In this document: piece after piece, positions 14,599 to 22,712 of the stretch
Layout of the letters: the number at the start of each line of letters is the position of its first letter
Position numbering within the stretch: position 1 is the stretch's first letter
Assembly: GCA_937912125.1 (NCBI GenBank)
Contig: CALDOK010000227.1
Location: 1 to 35,835, forward strand
DNA from: an uncultured Pseudomonadota bacterium
Lineage (GTDB): Bacteria > Myxococcota_A > UBA796 > JAFGLY01
Reading direction: 5' to 3'
Length of the DNA stretch: 35,835 nucleotides
The notes under the pieces: model-generated
What the model was told of the DNA's origin: nothing
Databases searched by the model: none
The model's input: the letters and a program-made list of their open reading frames with translations, nothing else
Position numbers and translations under genes: made by a program

Positions 14599-15750
14599 TC
14601 AGGGCTCGATGGGCCCCATGCGCTCACGATAGGCCGGCCAGAGGTCCAGGCGATCCATGCGCACGAGCCAGGCGTGGACCGTGGCCGCGGGGAAGCCGTA
14701 CCAGGCGATGCCGCCGCAGTGGTCGCAGGTGCTGTGCCGGTCGAAGAAGCCCTGGACGTGGTCGAGGCGCAGCTGCTGGGCGCGGGCTCCCTCCCACAGC
14801 GTGCGGAAGCCCTGCTCGGCCAGGTTGCCCAGGGCGAGCCGCCCGCCCACGTCCACGCAGCAGACCGTGAGCTGGCCGTCGTGGCGGATCACCGGGGTCA
14901 TCCAGGCCCCGGGGCAGGGGCCGCGGGGGGTGGCCTGTTGTTCGTCGTCGTGCTCCCAGGGGCGGTCCTGCCACAGCTCGACGGCGCAGGGGGCACCGCG
15001 GCGGGCGACCACACCCTGCTCCCGCACGGAGCGGTCGTAGAGCCGATCCGCGGCGGCCTGGCCAGGGCCGCCGGCGGCCACGCTCAGGCGCTTGACCATG
15101 ATCTCGTCGTAGCCTCGCTGCCCCCGGGGGCCACCCTGGCGGCAGGCCAGGAAGCGCTCCCAGTAGGACACGAAGGCTCCGACCTCGTGGGCGTTACCCG
15201 GCTGCAGCACGAACTGCAGCTGCAGGTTGAGCCGCACGTCGTCGCCTGGAATGCGGGCGCGGCGATCCACCAGGTGGCGGATGTTCCGCTGCACCCGCGC
15301 CAGGTGGTCGCCGCCCTTGACCTGGGCGTAGGTGCCGGGGGTGGCGGCGTCCAGGCTGAAGACGACCAGCAGGGGGAGCTCCCGGCTGGGCAGCCAGGCG
15401 TCCACCAGGGCGTCGATGCGCTGAGGATCGAGCAGAACGCCGTTGGTGTCCACCCGCAGGTACTGGCAGCGGCCGCGCAGGCGCGAGGCGGCGATGCCCA
15501 CCAGCTCGGGCAGCCGTGGGTGCAGGGCGGGGTCGCCCATCCACTGCAGGATCACGTGGTCGAAGCGGCAGTCGGTGGCGGCCAGATCGTCGAAGATGCG
15601 GCGAAACAGGTCCAGCTCCATGAAGCCGCCTGGAATGCCGTGCACGCGCCCCGGCCGGTCCAGCTGCGGCAGGCACATGCGACAGGCCAGGTTGCACAGG
15701 TCGGTGGGCTCGACCTGCAGCACTCCGAAGCTGTCCAGCGCGACATCCAT
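14599..15750 (-). CDS. Radical SAM/SPASM domain protein
   Basis: A 383-residue protein starting at the ATG at 15750 with GGGAG upstream. VEPTDLCNLACRMC holds the CX3CX2C [4Fe-4S] site (Cys19/23/26) of a radical SAM enzyme; LQWMGDPALHP is a variant of the SAM-binding GGEP motif (GDP), VDTNGVLLD and FSLDAATPGTYAQVKGGDHL are the next strands. The C-terminal part has a SPASM-like set: APCAVELWQDRPW, then PVIRHDGQLTVCCVDVGGRLALGNL and HSTCDHCGG, for extra Fe-S clusters. It is a likely maturase or sugar/peptide-modifying enzyme; the substrate is unknown. It is convergent with the glycosyltransferase/coiled-coil gene (12-base gap), and shares the class, though not a close sequence, with the tandem radical SAM protein upstream of that gene. 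Confidence 0.85.
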   Translation of the reverse strand: MDVALDSFGVLQVEPTDLCNLACRMCLPQLDRPGRVHGIPGGFMELDLFRRIFDDLAATDCRFDHVILQWMGDPALHPRLPELVGIAASRLRGRCQYLRVDTNGVLLDPQRIDALVDAWLPSRELPLLVVFSLDAATPGTYAQVKGGDHLARVQRNIRHLVDRRARIPGDDVRLNLQLQFVLQPGNAHEVGAFVSYWERFLACRQGGPRGQRGYDEIMVKRLSVAAGGPGQAAADRLYDRSVREQGVVARRGAPCAVELWQDRPWEHDDEQQATPRGPCPGAWMTPVIRHDGQLTVCCVDVGGRLALGNLAEQGFRTLWEGARAQQLRLDHVQGFFDRHSTCDHCGGIAWYGFPAATVHAWLVRMDRLDLWPAYRERMGPIEP

Positions 15751-15864
15751 GGCGGCTCCCGGGACTAGGCCTGGCCATTAACATCAGCACTGTCCGGGCG
15801 GTTGACCGCACGCCCGCGCCGTGTGACCTTCCCCTGAGCCCCCCCTTGCTGGAAGCGAGGTCCC

Positions 15865-16188
15865 ATGCGCCACGTCCTTCCCCTCATCGTCATCCTGATC
15901 GGCTCCGCGCTCGCCTCGGGCTGCAACAACGCCTGCCAGGCCCTGTGCGGGGAGATGTACGACTACGCCCTCGAGTGCGGCTTCGACGTCTCCAAGGACG
16001 AGCTCAAGTCTTGCCGCCAAGACCAGGCAAACGCCAACACTCCTCGCACCGAACGCCAGCTCTGCCGCGATCACTTCGACGACATGCGCGCCGAGTGGAC
16101 CTGCGACGACCTCGCCGACTACTGGGACGGCCAGGGTGGTCAGCAGCAGGGCGACGACACCGCGCTCGACAGCGCGCTGGTCGAGTAG
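15865..16188 (+). CDS. Small six-cysteine lipoprotein
   Basis: A 107-residue protein with GCGAGG before the ATG at 15865. MRHVLPLIVILIGSALASGC is a lipoprotein signal with lipobox ASGC, so Cys20 would be lipidated. The mature chain has six further cysteines (24, 28, 38, 50, 67, 80), enough for three disulfides, in the order CX3CX9CX11CX16CX12C, then an acidic tail (GDDTALDSALVE). The arrangement suggests a small disulfide-stabilised helical domain in the periplasm or on the surface. I do not recognise the family. It is followed after 73 bases by the promoter of the Ser/Thr kinase gene and may be independent of it. Confidence 0.7.
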   Translation: MRHVLPLIVILIGSALASGCNNACQALCGEMYDYALECGFDVSKDELKSCRQDQANANTPRTERQLCRDHFDDMRAEWTCDDLADYWDGQGGQQQGDDTALDSALVE

Positions 16189-16261
16189 CGCTCGGCGGGC
16201 ACGGCCCTCTCGATGGGGAAGCCCGGGCTCGGTTGACGTGTCCAGGGGCTGTGGTGGATGA

Positions 16262-16291
16262 TTGACCCCTCTTTGGGCCCGGCGTTATGCT
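16262..16291 (+). promoter_or_regulatory. Sigma-70-type promoter of the Ser/Thr kinase gene
   Basis: TTGACC at 16262-16267, an 18-base spacer and TATGCT at 16286-16291 form one of the best promoters in the window (five of six at -35, four of six at -10). Transcription would begin near 16298, giving a leader of about 54 bases. This also means that the TTG at 16262 is part of the -35 and cannot be the start codon of the transcript made from it. Confidence 0.6.
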
Positions 16292-16351
16292 CCGGGCGCT
16301 CCGAACCCGCCTTCCTACCCAGCTCCGCCTACACCAGACCCCCGGCACTCC

Positions 16352-18322
16352 TTGGGCAGCTTCCAACCCGAATCCTTCGGCAAGTACTTCCTCGTCGACA
16401 AGATCGCCGTAGGCGGCATGGCCGAGATCTTCAAGGCCAAGTCCTTCAGCCACGGCGGCTTCGAGAAGCTGCTGGTCATCAAGCGCATCCTGCCGCACAT
16501 CTCCGAGAAGCCAGAGTTCGTCGAGATGTTCGTGGACGAGGCCAAGGTCAGCGTGGCGCTGCAGCACGCCAACATCGTCCAGACCTACGACTTCGGAAAG
16601 GTGCACGAGAACTGGTTCATCGCCATGGAGTGCGTCGAGGGCAAGGACGTCAAGGGCCTGCTGCGCAAGCTGGCCCAGCGCCGCCGGCTGCTGCCCATCG
16701 AGTTCGCCGTCTACGTGGCCCACGAGCTCGCCAAGGGCCTGGACTACGCTCACCGGCGGGCTGACCTCCAGGGCCACGACCTGGGGATCGTCCACCGCGA
16801 CATGTCGCCTTCGAACGTGCTGATCAGCTACGAAGGCGAGGTCAAGATCGCCGACTTCGGCATCGCCAAGGCCACCACCAACGCCTACAACACCAAGGAT
16901 GGCGTGCTCAAGGGCAAGTTCGAGTACATGAGCCCCGAGCAGGCCATGGGCCTGTCCATCGACCGCCGCTCCGACATCTTCTCCAGCGGCATCATCCTCT
17001 ACGAGTGTCTCACCGGCCGGCGCCTGTTCAAGACCGAGTCCGACATCCAGACCCTCGAGACCATCAAGGCCTGTGACCTCGATCCGCCCAGCGCGCTGAA
17101 CCCCAGCATCCCGGCCAGGCTGGACGAGATCGTCATGCGCGCCTTGGCTCGCCAGCGCGAGGATCGCTACCAGGAAGCCCGCGAGTTCCAGAACGACCTG
17201 CTGGAGTTCCTCTACCCGGCCACCCCCGACCTCACCCGGCAGAGCTTCGCCCACTTCCTCATGGAGCTCTTCAGCGAAGAGATCGGCGCCGAGCGCGCTC
17301 GCCTCGAGGAGGGCTCGCGGATGGCCATGGCCATCCACCAGCAGGAGCCGGATCTCGACCTCGAGCCCGAGTGGGAAGAGCAGCGCACCACCGCCAGCCA
17401 CACCATGCCCAGCGCGGTCTCGGTGCTCCAGTCCGGCCCCCGCTGGCCGCTGCTGCTGGCCATCGGTGGCGTGCTGGCCGTGCTGCTCATGGTGGTGGGC
17501 TGGGTGGCCGTCACCCTGCTGTCACAGCCCGGCCCGTCCCCCGAGCCGATCGCCAGCGTGGGGCAGCTGTTGGTGCAGGTCAGCGTCGATGCCCAGGTGT
17601 TGGTGGACGGCCAGCCTGTGGGCACCGGCCAGCGAGTCAGTGTGGCCGACCTCTCGCCCGGCAAGCACAGCCTCGAGCTCCGGGCTCCGGGCTACCAGGA
17701 CTGGCGCGATGATCTCACCGTCCAAGCGGGCGAGAACCTCCGCATCCCCGTGCGCATGGTCGAGGTCCAGCCCGAACCCCCCGTCGACCCGCCCAGCGAT
17801 CCGGTCACCCAGCCCCGTGACCCGCCGCCGGCCGACCTGCGGTCCGACCCTCCAGCGGATCCACCCGTCGACCAGCTGCCCTCTCCCGAGATCAGCTTCC
17901 GATCGAGCCCCAGCGGCGCCTCGGTGTTCGTGAACGGCTCGCTGGCGGGGCGCACGCCCTTCACCTGGTCCGGCGGGGTGGCCGGCGCTTCGGCGCGGGT
18001 GGAGTACCGGCTGAGCGGCTACCAGAGCACCAGCTTCACGGCCTCGGTGCCCCAGGATGGCCAGACAGCCTCCGAGTCGCACACCCTGCAGGCGGAAGCC
18101 AAGCAGCCGGGCCACATCGCGGTGAACGTCTCCAAGGGCTGGGCCTACGTCTACATCGACGGCAAGAAGCTCGAGACCACCACCCCGCTGGCGAACCACG
18201 AGGTCCCTGCGGGCGCCCACAGCATCCGCGTGGTCAACGAGGCCCTGGGCATCGACTCCACCCAGAACGTCAGCGTCGAGCCGGGTGGCCGCACCGAGCG
18301 GGTGTTCTTCAAGGTCGACTGA
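16352..18322 (+). CDS. Transmembrane Ser/Thr protein kinase with PEGA domains
   Basis: A 656-residue protein if it starts at the TTG at 16352, the first in-frame start after the promoter; a TTG at 16262 would add 30 unlike residues but it is inside the -35. The kinase domain is complete: glycine loop IAVGGMAEIFKAK, Lys44 in LLVIKRI, HRDMSPSN at 148-155 (Asp150, Asn155), DFG at 168-170 and YMSPEQ. HRDxSPxN is typical of myxobacterial Hanks-type kinases. Residues about 365-390 are a single membrane helix (WPLLLAIGGVLAVLLMVVGW). Outside follow PEGA-like beta domains: one at about 405-460, a Pro/Asp spacer, then two more at about 526-570 and 600-656 (for example VYIDGKKLETTTPLANHEVPAGAHSI). The PEGA parts probably bind envelope components and signal to the cytoplasmic kinase. 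Targets are unknown. The neighbour on the opposite strand also has a PEGA domain. Confidence 0.88.
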   Translation: MGSFQPESFGKYFLVDKIAVGGMAEIFKAKSFSHGGFEKLLVIKRILPHISEKPEFVEMFVDEAKVSVALQHANIVQTYDFGKVHENWFIAMECVEGKDVKGLLRKLAQRRRLLPIEFAVYVAHELAKGLDYAHRRADLQGHDLGIVHRDMSPSNVLISYEGEVKIADFGIAKATTNAYNTKDGVLKGKFEYMSPEQAMGLSIDRRSDIFSSGIILYECLTGRRLFKTESDIQTLETIKACDLDPPSALNPSIPARLDEIVMRALARQREDRYQEAREFQNDLLEFLYPATPDLTRQSFAHFLMELFSEEIGAERARLEEGSRMAMAIHQQEPDLDLEPEWEEQRTTASHTMPSAVSVLQSGPRWPLLLAIGGVLAVLLMVVGWVAVTLLSQPGPSPEPIASVGQLLVQVSVDAQVLVDGQPVGTGQRVSVADLSPGKHSLELRAPGYQDWRDDLTVQAGENLRIPVRMVEVQPEPPVDPPSDPVTQPRDPPPADLRSDPPADPPVDQLPSPEISFRSSPSGASVFVNGSLAGRTPFTWSGGVAGASARVEYRLSGYQSTSFTASVPQDGQTASESHTLQAEAKQPGHIAVNVSKGWAYVYIDGKKLETTTPLANHEVPAGAHSIRVVNEALGIDSTQNVSVEPGGRTERVFFKVD

Positions 18323-18352
18323 GCGGGCGCTCTTCGCGGCAGTCCCACGCGG

Positions 18353-19627
18353 CTAGGGGATCTCCACCACGATGGTGCCCTGGTTGCTGCGCTTGTCGCC
18401 GCTGCTGGTGAGCGCCAGGGTGGTAGCGGTGGCGCCTCCCGCGGCCAGCACGCCGGCGCCCGCCCAGAGGTACCAGCGGCTCTTGCCGCCGCCGCCCTCG
18501 ACCACCTCCCACTTGGGCTGCGGGTTGAGCAGCAGCTCGGCCAAGAGGTCGTTCTGGGACACGTCGAGGGAGAGCACCGTGGGGCTGATGCGGTCTGCCC
18601 GTAGGTCGCCGGTGGGGGTGAGGTAGCCCGCCAGCGCAGGCGCCAGGTCGGCCGCGGCCTCGAAGGGATCAGCGCCGGGGTCGGTGTGCAGGACCTTGGA
18701 GAACGCTCCGACGTGGCGGGCGTACAGCTGCATGCCCAGCTCGCCGGTCTCGTCGATGCCCGCCACCAGGATGGCGTCGGTGTCGAGGTACTCGCCCAGG
18801 CTGCGGTAGAGCTGCTCGGTCTGGCGGGCCCGCCCGCGCGCGCTGTCGTCAGGTCGCGCCAGATCGCGGGCCTCGAGGGCGACCCGCGCGCTGCCGCGGT
18901 GATCCTGCTGGATCTCCACCACCCCGAAGTTGCGGTAGCCGTCGGAGTCGATGACCGCCAGGAAGTGGCGTCCCACAGGGAGCTTCTCCACGACCATGGG
19001 GGTGGCGCCCACCCGGCGGCCGTCGACGTAGACCTCGGCGCCAGGCAGGGGGGTGAGCACCTCGATGGAGCCGAAGCCGCCGGCCAGCACCTGGGCCCGC
19101 ACCTCGGCGAAGAAGTTCACGATGCGAGGGGCGTAGTTGATCTCGTCGAGCTCCCGGGTGGGGTCCATCAGGACCACGCGCCCGAACGCGCGGCGGGCGG
19201 TGTCCTCGTCGCCCATCACGATGTGGGCGAAGCCCAGCAGCAGCAACGCCTCTGTGAGGGAGCGGTTCTCGGTGGTGTAGGCCATGGTGGCGTTGAAGGC
19301 CTTGACGGCTTCTTCGAGCACGGGGATGGCCTGATCGGGGCTGGCGCGTTCGTAGAGCACGCGACCCTCGTCGAGCAGGGCCCGGGCCGGCCCCAGGAAG
19401 GCGTCGGAGACGATGATCTCCTCACGTCCGTCGATGCGGCGGGCCACCTCGTCGGGAGAGATCACGGCCACGCGGCCCCCGGCCTCCAGGGAGCGCTCGA
19501 GGGCGTCCAGCGCGTGGAGGGCGTCCGCGGCGTCGACGCCCTGCACGTGGATGCCCACCAGGGCGACCTCTGGCAGGGCGGCCGCATGCAGGGAGCCTGC
19601 GAGGAGCAGCAGCGGCAGCATGGACAT
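18353..19627 (-). CDS. Secreted TPR-like/PEGA-domain protein
   Basis: A 424-residue protein. I place the start at the ATG at 19627 because GGAGG lies five bases upstream and MSMLPLLLLAGSLHAAALPE is a signal peptide; an upstream start at 19645 is less likely. Residues about 70-190 are helical with TPR-like pairs (RALLDEGRVLYERASPDQAIPVLEEAVKAF; then LLLLGFAHIVMGDEDTARRAFGRVVLMDP). Residues about 205-265 are a PEGA domain (GSIEVLTPLPGAEVYVDGRRVGATPMVVEKLPVG). A C-terminal hydrophobic stretch (WYLWAGAGVLAAGGATATTLALTSSG) may anchor it. It faces the PEGA kinase convergently with only 30 bases between them, which suggests, but does not prove, a joint role in the envelope. The family is not known to me. 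Confidence 0.75.
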   Translation of the reverse strand: MSMLPLLLLAGSLHAAALPEVALVGIHVQGVDAADALHALDALERSLEAGGRVAVISPDEVARRIDGREEIIVSDAFLGPARALLDEGRVLYERASPDQAIPVLEEAVKAFNATMAYTTENRSLTEALLLLGFAHIVMGDEDTARRAFGRVVLMDPTRELDEINYAPRIVNFFAEVRAQVLAGGFGSIEVLTPLPGAEVYVDGRRVGATPMVVEKLPVGRHFLAVIDSDGYRNFGVVEIQQDHRGSARVALEARDLARPDDSARGRARQTEQLYRSLGEYLDTDAILVAGIDETGELGMQLYARHVGAFSKVLHTDPGADPFEAAADLAPALAGYLTPTGDLRADRISPTVLSLDVSQNDLLAELLLNPQPKWEVVEGGGGKSRWYLWAGAGVLAAGGATATTLALTSSGDKRSNQGTIVVEIP

Positions 19628-19652
19628 GGACGCCTCCGGGAACAACCAGGGT

Positions 19653-19658
19653 CCTATA
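19653..19658 (-). promoter_or_regulatory. -10 box for the TPR/PEGA gene
   Basis: The minus strand carries TATAGG about 25 bases upstream of the ATG at 19627, with a good ribosome site (GGAGG) between. No clear -35 is present. Confidence 0.35.
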
Positions 19659-19707
19659 GCCTCCGGGGACCGCGCGGCCCATGGGCGGGGCCCCCGCCCT
19701 GCAGCGA

Positions 19708-19736
19708 TTGAACCGCTCCGCGGCCCGTGATAGCAG
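19708..19736 (+). promoter_or_regulatory. Promoter of the yebC-ruv-lpxC gene run
   Basis: TTGAAC at 19708-19713 and a GATAGC/TAGCAG element 15-17 bases downstream (19729-19736) make a plausible sigma-70 promoter about 30 bases before the yebC ATG. The -35 is good (five of six); the -10 is weak. Confidence 0.4.
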
Positions 19737-19764
19737 GGGCGACCCCGGGCATCGAGGAGGCAGC

Positions 19765-20511
19765 ATGGCGGGCCACAGCAAGTGGGCGAACATCAAGCGT
19801 CGCAAGGGCGCGCAGGACGCGGTCCGCGGCAAGCTCTTCACCAAGCTCATCCGCGAGATCATGACCGCGGCGCAGCTGGGGGGGCCGGATCCCGACGCCA
19901 ACCCGCGTCTCCGCGCCGCCATCGACAAGGCGCGCTCCAACTCCATGCCCCGCGACAACATCAAGCGGGCCGTCGACAAGGGCAGCGGCAACCTCGACGG
20001 CGCCAACTACGAAGAGATCCGCTTCGAGGGCTACGGGGCTGGCGGCGTGGCGGTGATCGTCGAGTGCTTGAGCGACAACCGCAACCGCACCGCCGGCGAC
20101 GTGCGGCATGCCTTCTCCCGCAGCAACGGCAACCTCGGGACCACCGGCTGCGTCGGCTACATGTTCAACCGCAAGGGGCTCATCCGCGTGCTGGCAGACG
20201 GCATCGACGAAGACGAGCTCATGATGGCCGCCCTCGAGGCGGGGGCCGAGGACGTCACCCTGCAGGAAGACGCCTACGAGATCGTCACGGACTTCCCGGA
20301 CTTCGAGGCCTGCAGGGCCGCCATCGTCGACGCGGGCTTCGAGCCCAGCGACGCCGAACTCACCTTCATCGCCGACACCGACGCCAGCGTCGAGGGCAAG
20401 CATGCCAAGAGCGTGCTCAAGCTGGTCGAGATGCTCGAGGATCTGGACGACGTCCAGAACGTGTTCACCAACGCCGACATCGACGACGCCACCCTCGCCG
20501 AGCTCGGCTAG
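19765..20511 (+). CDS. yebC: YebC/PmpR-family protein
   Basis: A 248-residue protein with GAGGAGG before the ATG at 19765. MAGHSKWANIKRRKGAQDAVRGKLFTKL is the hallmark N-terminus of the YebC/TACO1 family, and RSNSMPRDNIKRAVDKG and FEGYGAGGVAVIVECLSDNRNRT are its other signature blocks. Family members have been described as transcriptional regulators and, more recently, as factors that help ribosomes through difficult sequences such as proline stretches; the Pro-rich proteins of this genome would fit the latter, though this is inference. It is the first gene of a run with ruvC, ruvA and ruvB, a conserved bacterial order. The stop lies 15 bases before the ruvC ATG. Confidence 0.95.
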   Translation: MAGHSKWANIKRRKGAQDAVRGKLFTKLIREIMTAAQLGGPDPDANPRLRAAIDKARSNSMPRDNIKRAVDKGSGNLDGANYEEIRFEGYGAGGVAVIVECLSDNRNRTAGDVRHAFSRSNGNLGTTGCVGYMFNRKGLIRVLADGIDEDELMMAALEAGAEDVTLQEDAYEIVTDFPDFEACRAAIVDAGFEPSDAELTFIADTDASVEGKHAKSVLKLVEMLEDLDDVQNVFTNADIDDATLAELG

Positions 20512-20526
20512 GCCGGTCTCGGCCCC

Positions 20527-21027
20527 ATGGTAGTGCTCGGCATCGATCCCGGCAGTCGCGTCACCGGCTGGGGCATCGTCTCGCGGGAGCGTGGGCGCTA
20601 CCTGCATGTGGCCTCGGGGGCCATCCGCACCGGGCGGGGCGACGATCTCGCGGCCCGCCTGCTGATCATCCACACGGCCCTGCGAGAGGTGCTCGCCCAG
20701 CACACGGTCCAGGAGTCGGCCATCGAGTCCATCTTCAGGCACCGCTCCTCCGAGAGCGCCCTGCGCCTGGGGCACGGCCGCGGCGTAGCCATGCTGGCCC
20801 TGGCCCAGGCCGGCCTGCCCATCTTCGAGTACGGCACCACCCACATCAAGAAGGCGGTCACCGGCTACGGCAAGGCCGACAAGGAACAGCTCGGTCGGGT
20901 GGTGGCCATGCTGCTGGGTCAGACCATCGAGGGTCCCGCCGACGTCACCGACGCCCTTGCCGTGGCCATTACGCACCTGGCACAGGCCCGCCCCGTGGTG
21001 GTCGGGCCCCGAGGAGCTGCTCCATGA
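20527..21027 (+). CDS. ruvC: Crossover junction endodeoxyribonuclease RuvC
   Basis: A 166-residue endonuclease that cuts Holliday junctions in recombination repair, working with the RuvAB motor. The RNase H-like catalytic acids are in place: Asp7 in GIDPGSRVTGWG, Glu67 in AIESIF, and Asp139 and Asp142 in DVTDALAVAITH. SALRLGHGRGVAM and YGTTHIKKAVTGYGKADKEQ match the DNA-binding parts of RuvC. Length is normal. Its TGA overlaps the ruvA ATG (ATGA), so the two are coupled. Confidence 0.95.
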   Translation: MVVLGIDPGSRVTGWGIVSRERGRYLHVASGAIRTGRGDDLAARLLIIHTALREVLAQHTVQESAIESIFRHRSSESALRLGHGRGVAMLALAQAGLPIFEYGTTHIKKAVTGYGKADKEQLGRVVAMLLGQTIEGPADVTDALAVAITHLAQARPVVVGPRGAAP

Positions 21028-21626
21028 TCGCGCGCATCACGGGACTGCTGGTGGAGATCGAAGGCGACAGCTTGGTCGTGGACGTGGGTGGGGTCGGCTA
21101 CCTGCTGTCCGTCCCTAGCACCGTGGCCGCTGGGCTCGAGATCGACAGCGAGGTCACCCTCCAGGTCCACACCCAGGTGCGCGAGGACGCCATCCAGCTG
21201 TTCGGCTTCACCAGCCGCAGCCAGCGCCAGGCCTTCGAGCAGCTGCTGACGGTCAACGGGGTGGGGGCGCGCATCGCCCTGGCGGTGCTGGGTACCCTCA
21301 CCGTCGCCGAGCTGGCCGACGCCGTGGTCCGCGAAGACCTGCGCGTGCTTCAACGGGTCTCCGGGGTGGGCAAGCGCGTCGCGCAGCGCATCGTCTTCGA
21401 TCTGGCCGGCAAGCTGACGCCCGAGTTCGTGCCCGTGGGCCAGGGGCCGGCGGTCCCGGCCCTGGCGCCCAAGCCCCAGGACCCCTTGCCCCTGGCCCTG
21501 GCCCAGCTGGGCTACAAGCGCAGCGAGATCGACAAGGCCCAGGCCTGGATCGCCTCTCAGGGCAAGGCCGAGGCCAGCCTGGACGAGCGCATCCGGCTGG
21601 CCCTCAAGCACCTCAGCGGCGGATGA
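21024..21626 (+). CDS. ruvA: Holliday junction branch migration protein RuvA
   Basis: A 200-residue protein that binds Holliday junctions as a tetramer and loads RuvB. MIARITGLLVEIEGDSLVVDVGGVGYLLSVP is the OB-fold N-terminal domain; REDAIQLFGF precedes the helix-hairpin-helix region; LTVNGVGARIALAVLG and RVSGVGKRVAQRIVFDLAGKL are the two HhH motifs. The C-terminal domain (ALAQLGYKRSEIDKA) is the flexible RuvB-contact region, separated by a Pro-rich linker. The ATG overlaps the ruvC stop. An 81-base gap follows before ruvB. Confidence 0.95.
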   Translation: MIARITGLLVEIEGDSLVVDVGGVGYLLSVPSTVAAGLEIDSEVTLQVHTQVREDAIQLFGFTSRSQRQAFEQLLTVNGVGARIALAVLGTLTVAELADAVVREDLRVLQRVSGVGKRVAQRIVFDLAGKLTPEFVPVGQGPAVPALAPKPQDPLPLALAQLGYKRSEIDKAQAWIASQGKAEASLDERIRLALKHLSGG

Positions 21627-21707
21627 TCTCCGCCCTGGCGCCGCCTGGCTCAGATATGCTTCGTCCCTGGGTTAGGGTGGCCTGACCGCCGACAGCTACG
21701 AGGACCC

Positions 21708-22712
21708 ATGTCCCGCATCTTCGATCCCACCGAGCTCGAGCAGGTCGATCCGGCCCTTCGGCCGCGCAACCTGGGCGAGTACGTCGGCCAGGAGCGCATC
21801 AAGGACAACCTGGGGGTCTACATGCGGGCCGCGGTCCAGCGTGGGGATCCCCTGGATCACGTCCTGCTGGCGGGCCCGCCGGGGCTCGGCAAGACCAGCC
21901 TGGCCTACATCATCGCCGAAGAGCTCGGCACCGAGCTGCGCACTGCCTCCGGCCCCACCATCGAGCGGGGTGGCGATCTGGCCGCCATCCTCACCAGCCT
22001 GCAGCCCCGGGACGTGCTCTTCATCGACGAGATCCATCGGCTCAACCGGGCCGTCGAAGAGATCATGTACCCGGCCATGGAGGACTTCCTGCTCGACATC
22101 GTGCTCGGCCAGGGCCCCTCCGCCCAGAGCGTCAAGGTCCAGGTGGCGCCGTTCACCCTGGTGGGGGCCACCACCCGCTCGGGCCTGCTCACACCGCCGC
22201 TGCGGGCGCGCTTCGGCATCCAGTGCACCCTGGACTTCTACGCTCCCGCCGAGCTCGAGCAGATCCTGCTGCGCTCCGCCGAGCGCATGGGCATCCAGAT
22301 CACCCAGCCCGGCGCGCGGGAGCTGTCCACCCGTTCCCGGGGCACCCCCCGCATCGCCAACCGCCTGCTGCGCCGGACGCGCGACTTCGCCCAGGTCCAG
22401 GGCACAGGCATCGTGGATCTCGACATCACCCGGGTGGCGTTGGATCGCCTCGAGGTCGATGCCGACGGGCTGGACAAGATGGATCGGCGCATCCTCGAGA
22501 CCATCGTCCACAAGTTCGACGGCGGCCCTGTGGGGGTGGACAACCTGGCGGCCGCCATCGGCGAAGAGCGCGACACCATCGAGGAAGTCTACGAGCCCTA
22601 CCTGATCCGCGAGGGCTACCTCCAGCGCACCCCCCGGGGGCGCGTGCTCACCCGCAAGGGGCGCGGCCACCTGGGCCTGCCCCTGGTCGATGGGCAAGAG
22701 GAGCTGTTCTGA
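21708..22712 (+). CDS. ruvB: Holliday junction branch migration DNA helicase RuvB
   Basis: A 334-residue AAA+ ATPase that drives branch migration with RuvA. Walker A is GPPGLGKTS (56-64), Walker B is LFIDEIHRL (DEIH 107-110), sensor 1 is in [11 protein letters not shown] and the arginine finger region is LRARFGI; the winged-helix end ([17 protein letters not shown]) is also present. The ATG has GAGGA upstream. A TATGCT at 21655-21660 in the ruvA-ruvB gap could be an internal -10, but it lacks a -35. Its stop overlaps the ATG of the DUF192 gene. Confidence 0.96.
   Translation: MSRIFDPTELEQVDPALRPRNLGEYVGQERIKDNLGVYMRAAVQRGDPLDHVLLAGPPGLGKTSLAYIIAEELGTELRTASGPTIERGGDLAAILTSLQPRDVLFIDEIHRLNRAVEEIMYPAMEDFLLDIVLGQGPSAQSVKVQVAPFTLVGATTRSGLLTPPLRARFGIQCTLDFYAPAELEQILLRSAERMGIQITQPGARELSTRSRGTPRIANRLLRRTRDFAQVQGTGIVDLDITRVALDRLEVDADGLDKMDRRILETIVHKFDGGPVGVDNLAAAIGEERDTIEEVYEPYLIREGYLQRTPRGRVLTRKGRGHLGLPLVDGQEELF

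Noticed and set aside
16262..16351. TTG at 16262 as the start of the Ser/Thr kinase
   Set aside because: The TTG is part of a TTGACC -35 box with an 18-base spacer to TATGCT, and the 30 residues it would add are Pro-rich and unlike a kinase N-terminus.
21655..21660. TATGCT before ruvB as a separate promoter
   Set aside because: No -35 hexamer lies at 15-19 bases upstream (the region reads GCCCTG), so I only mention it in the ruvB entry.
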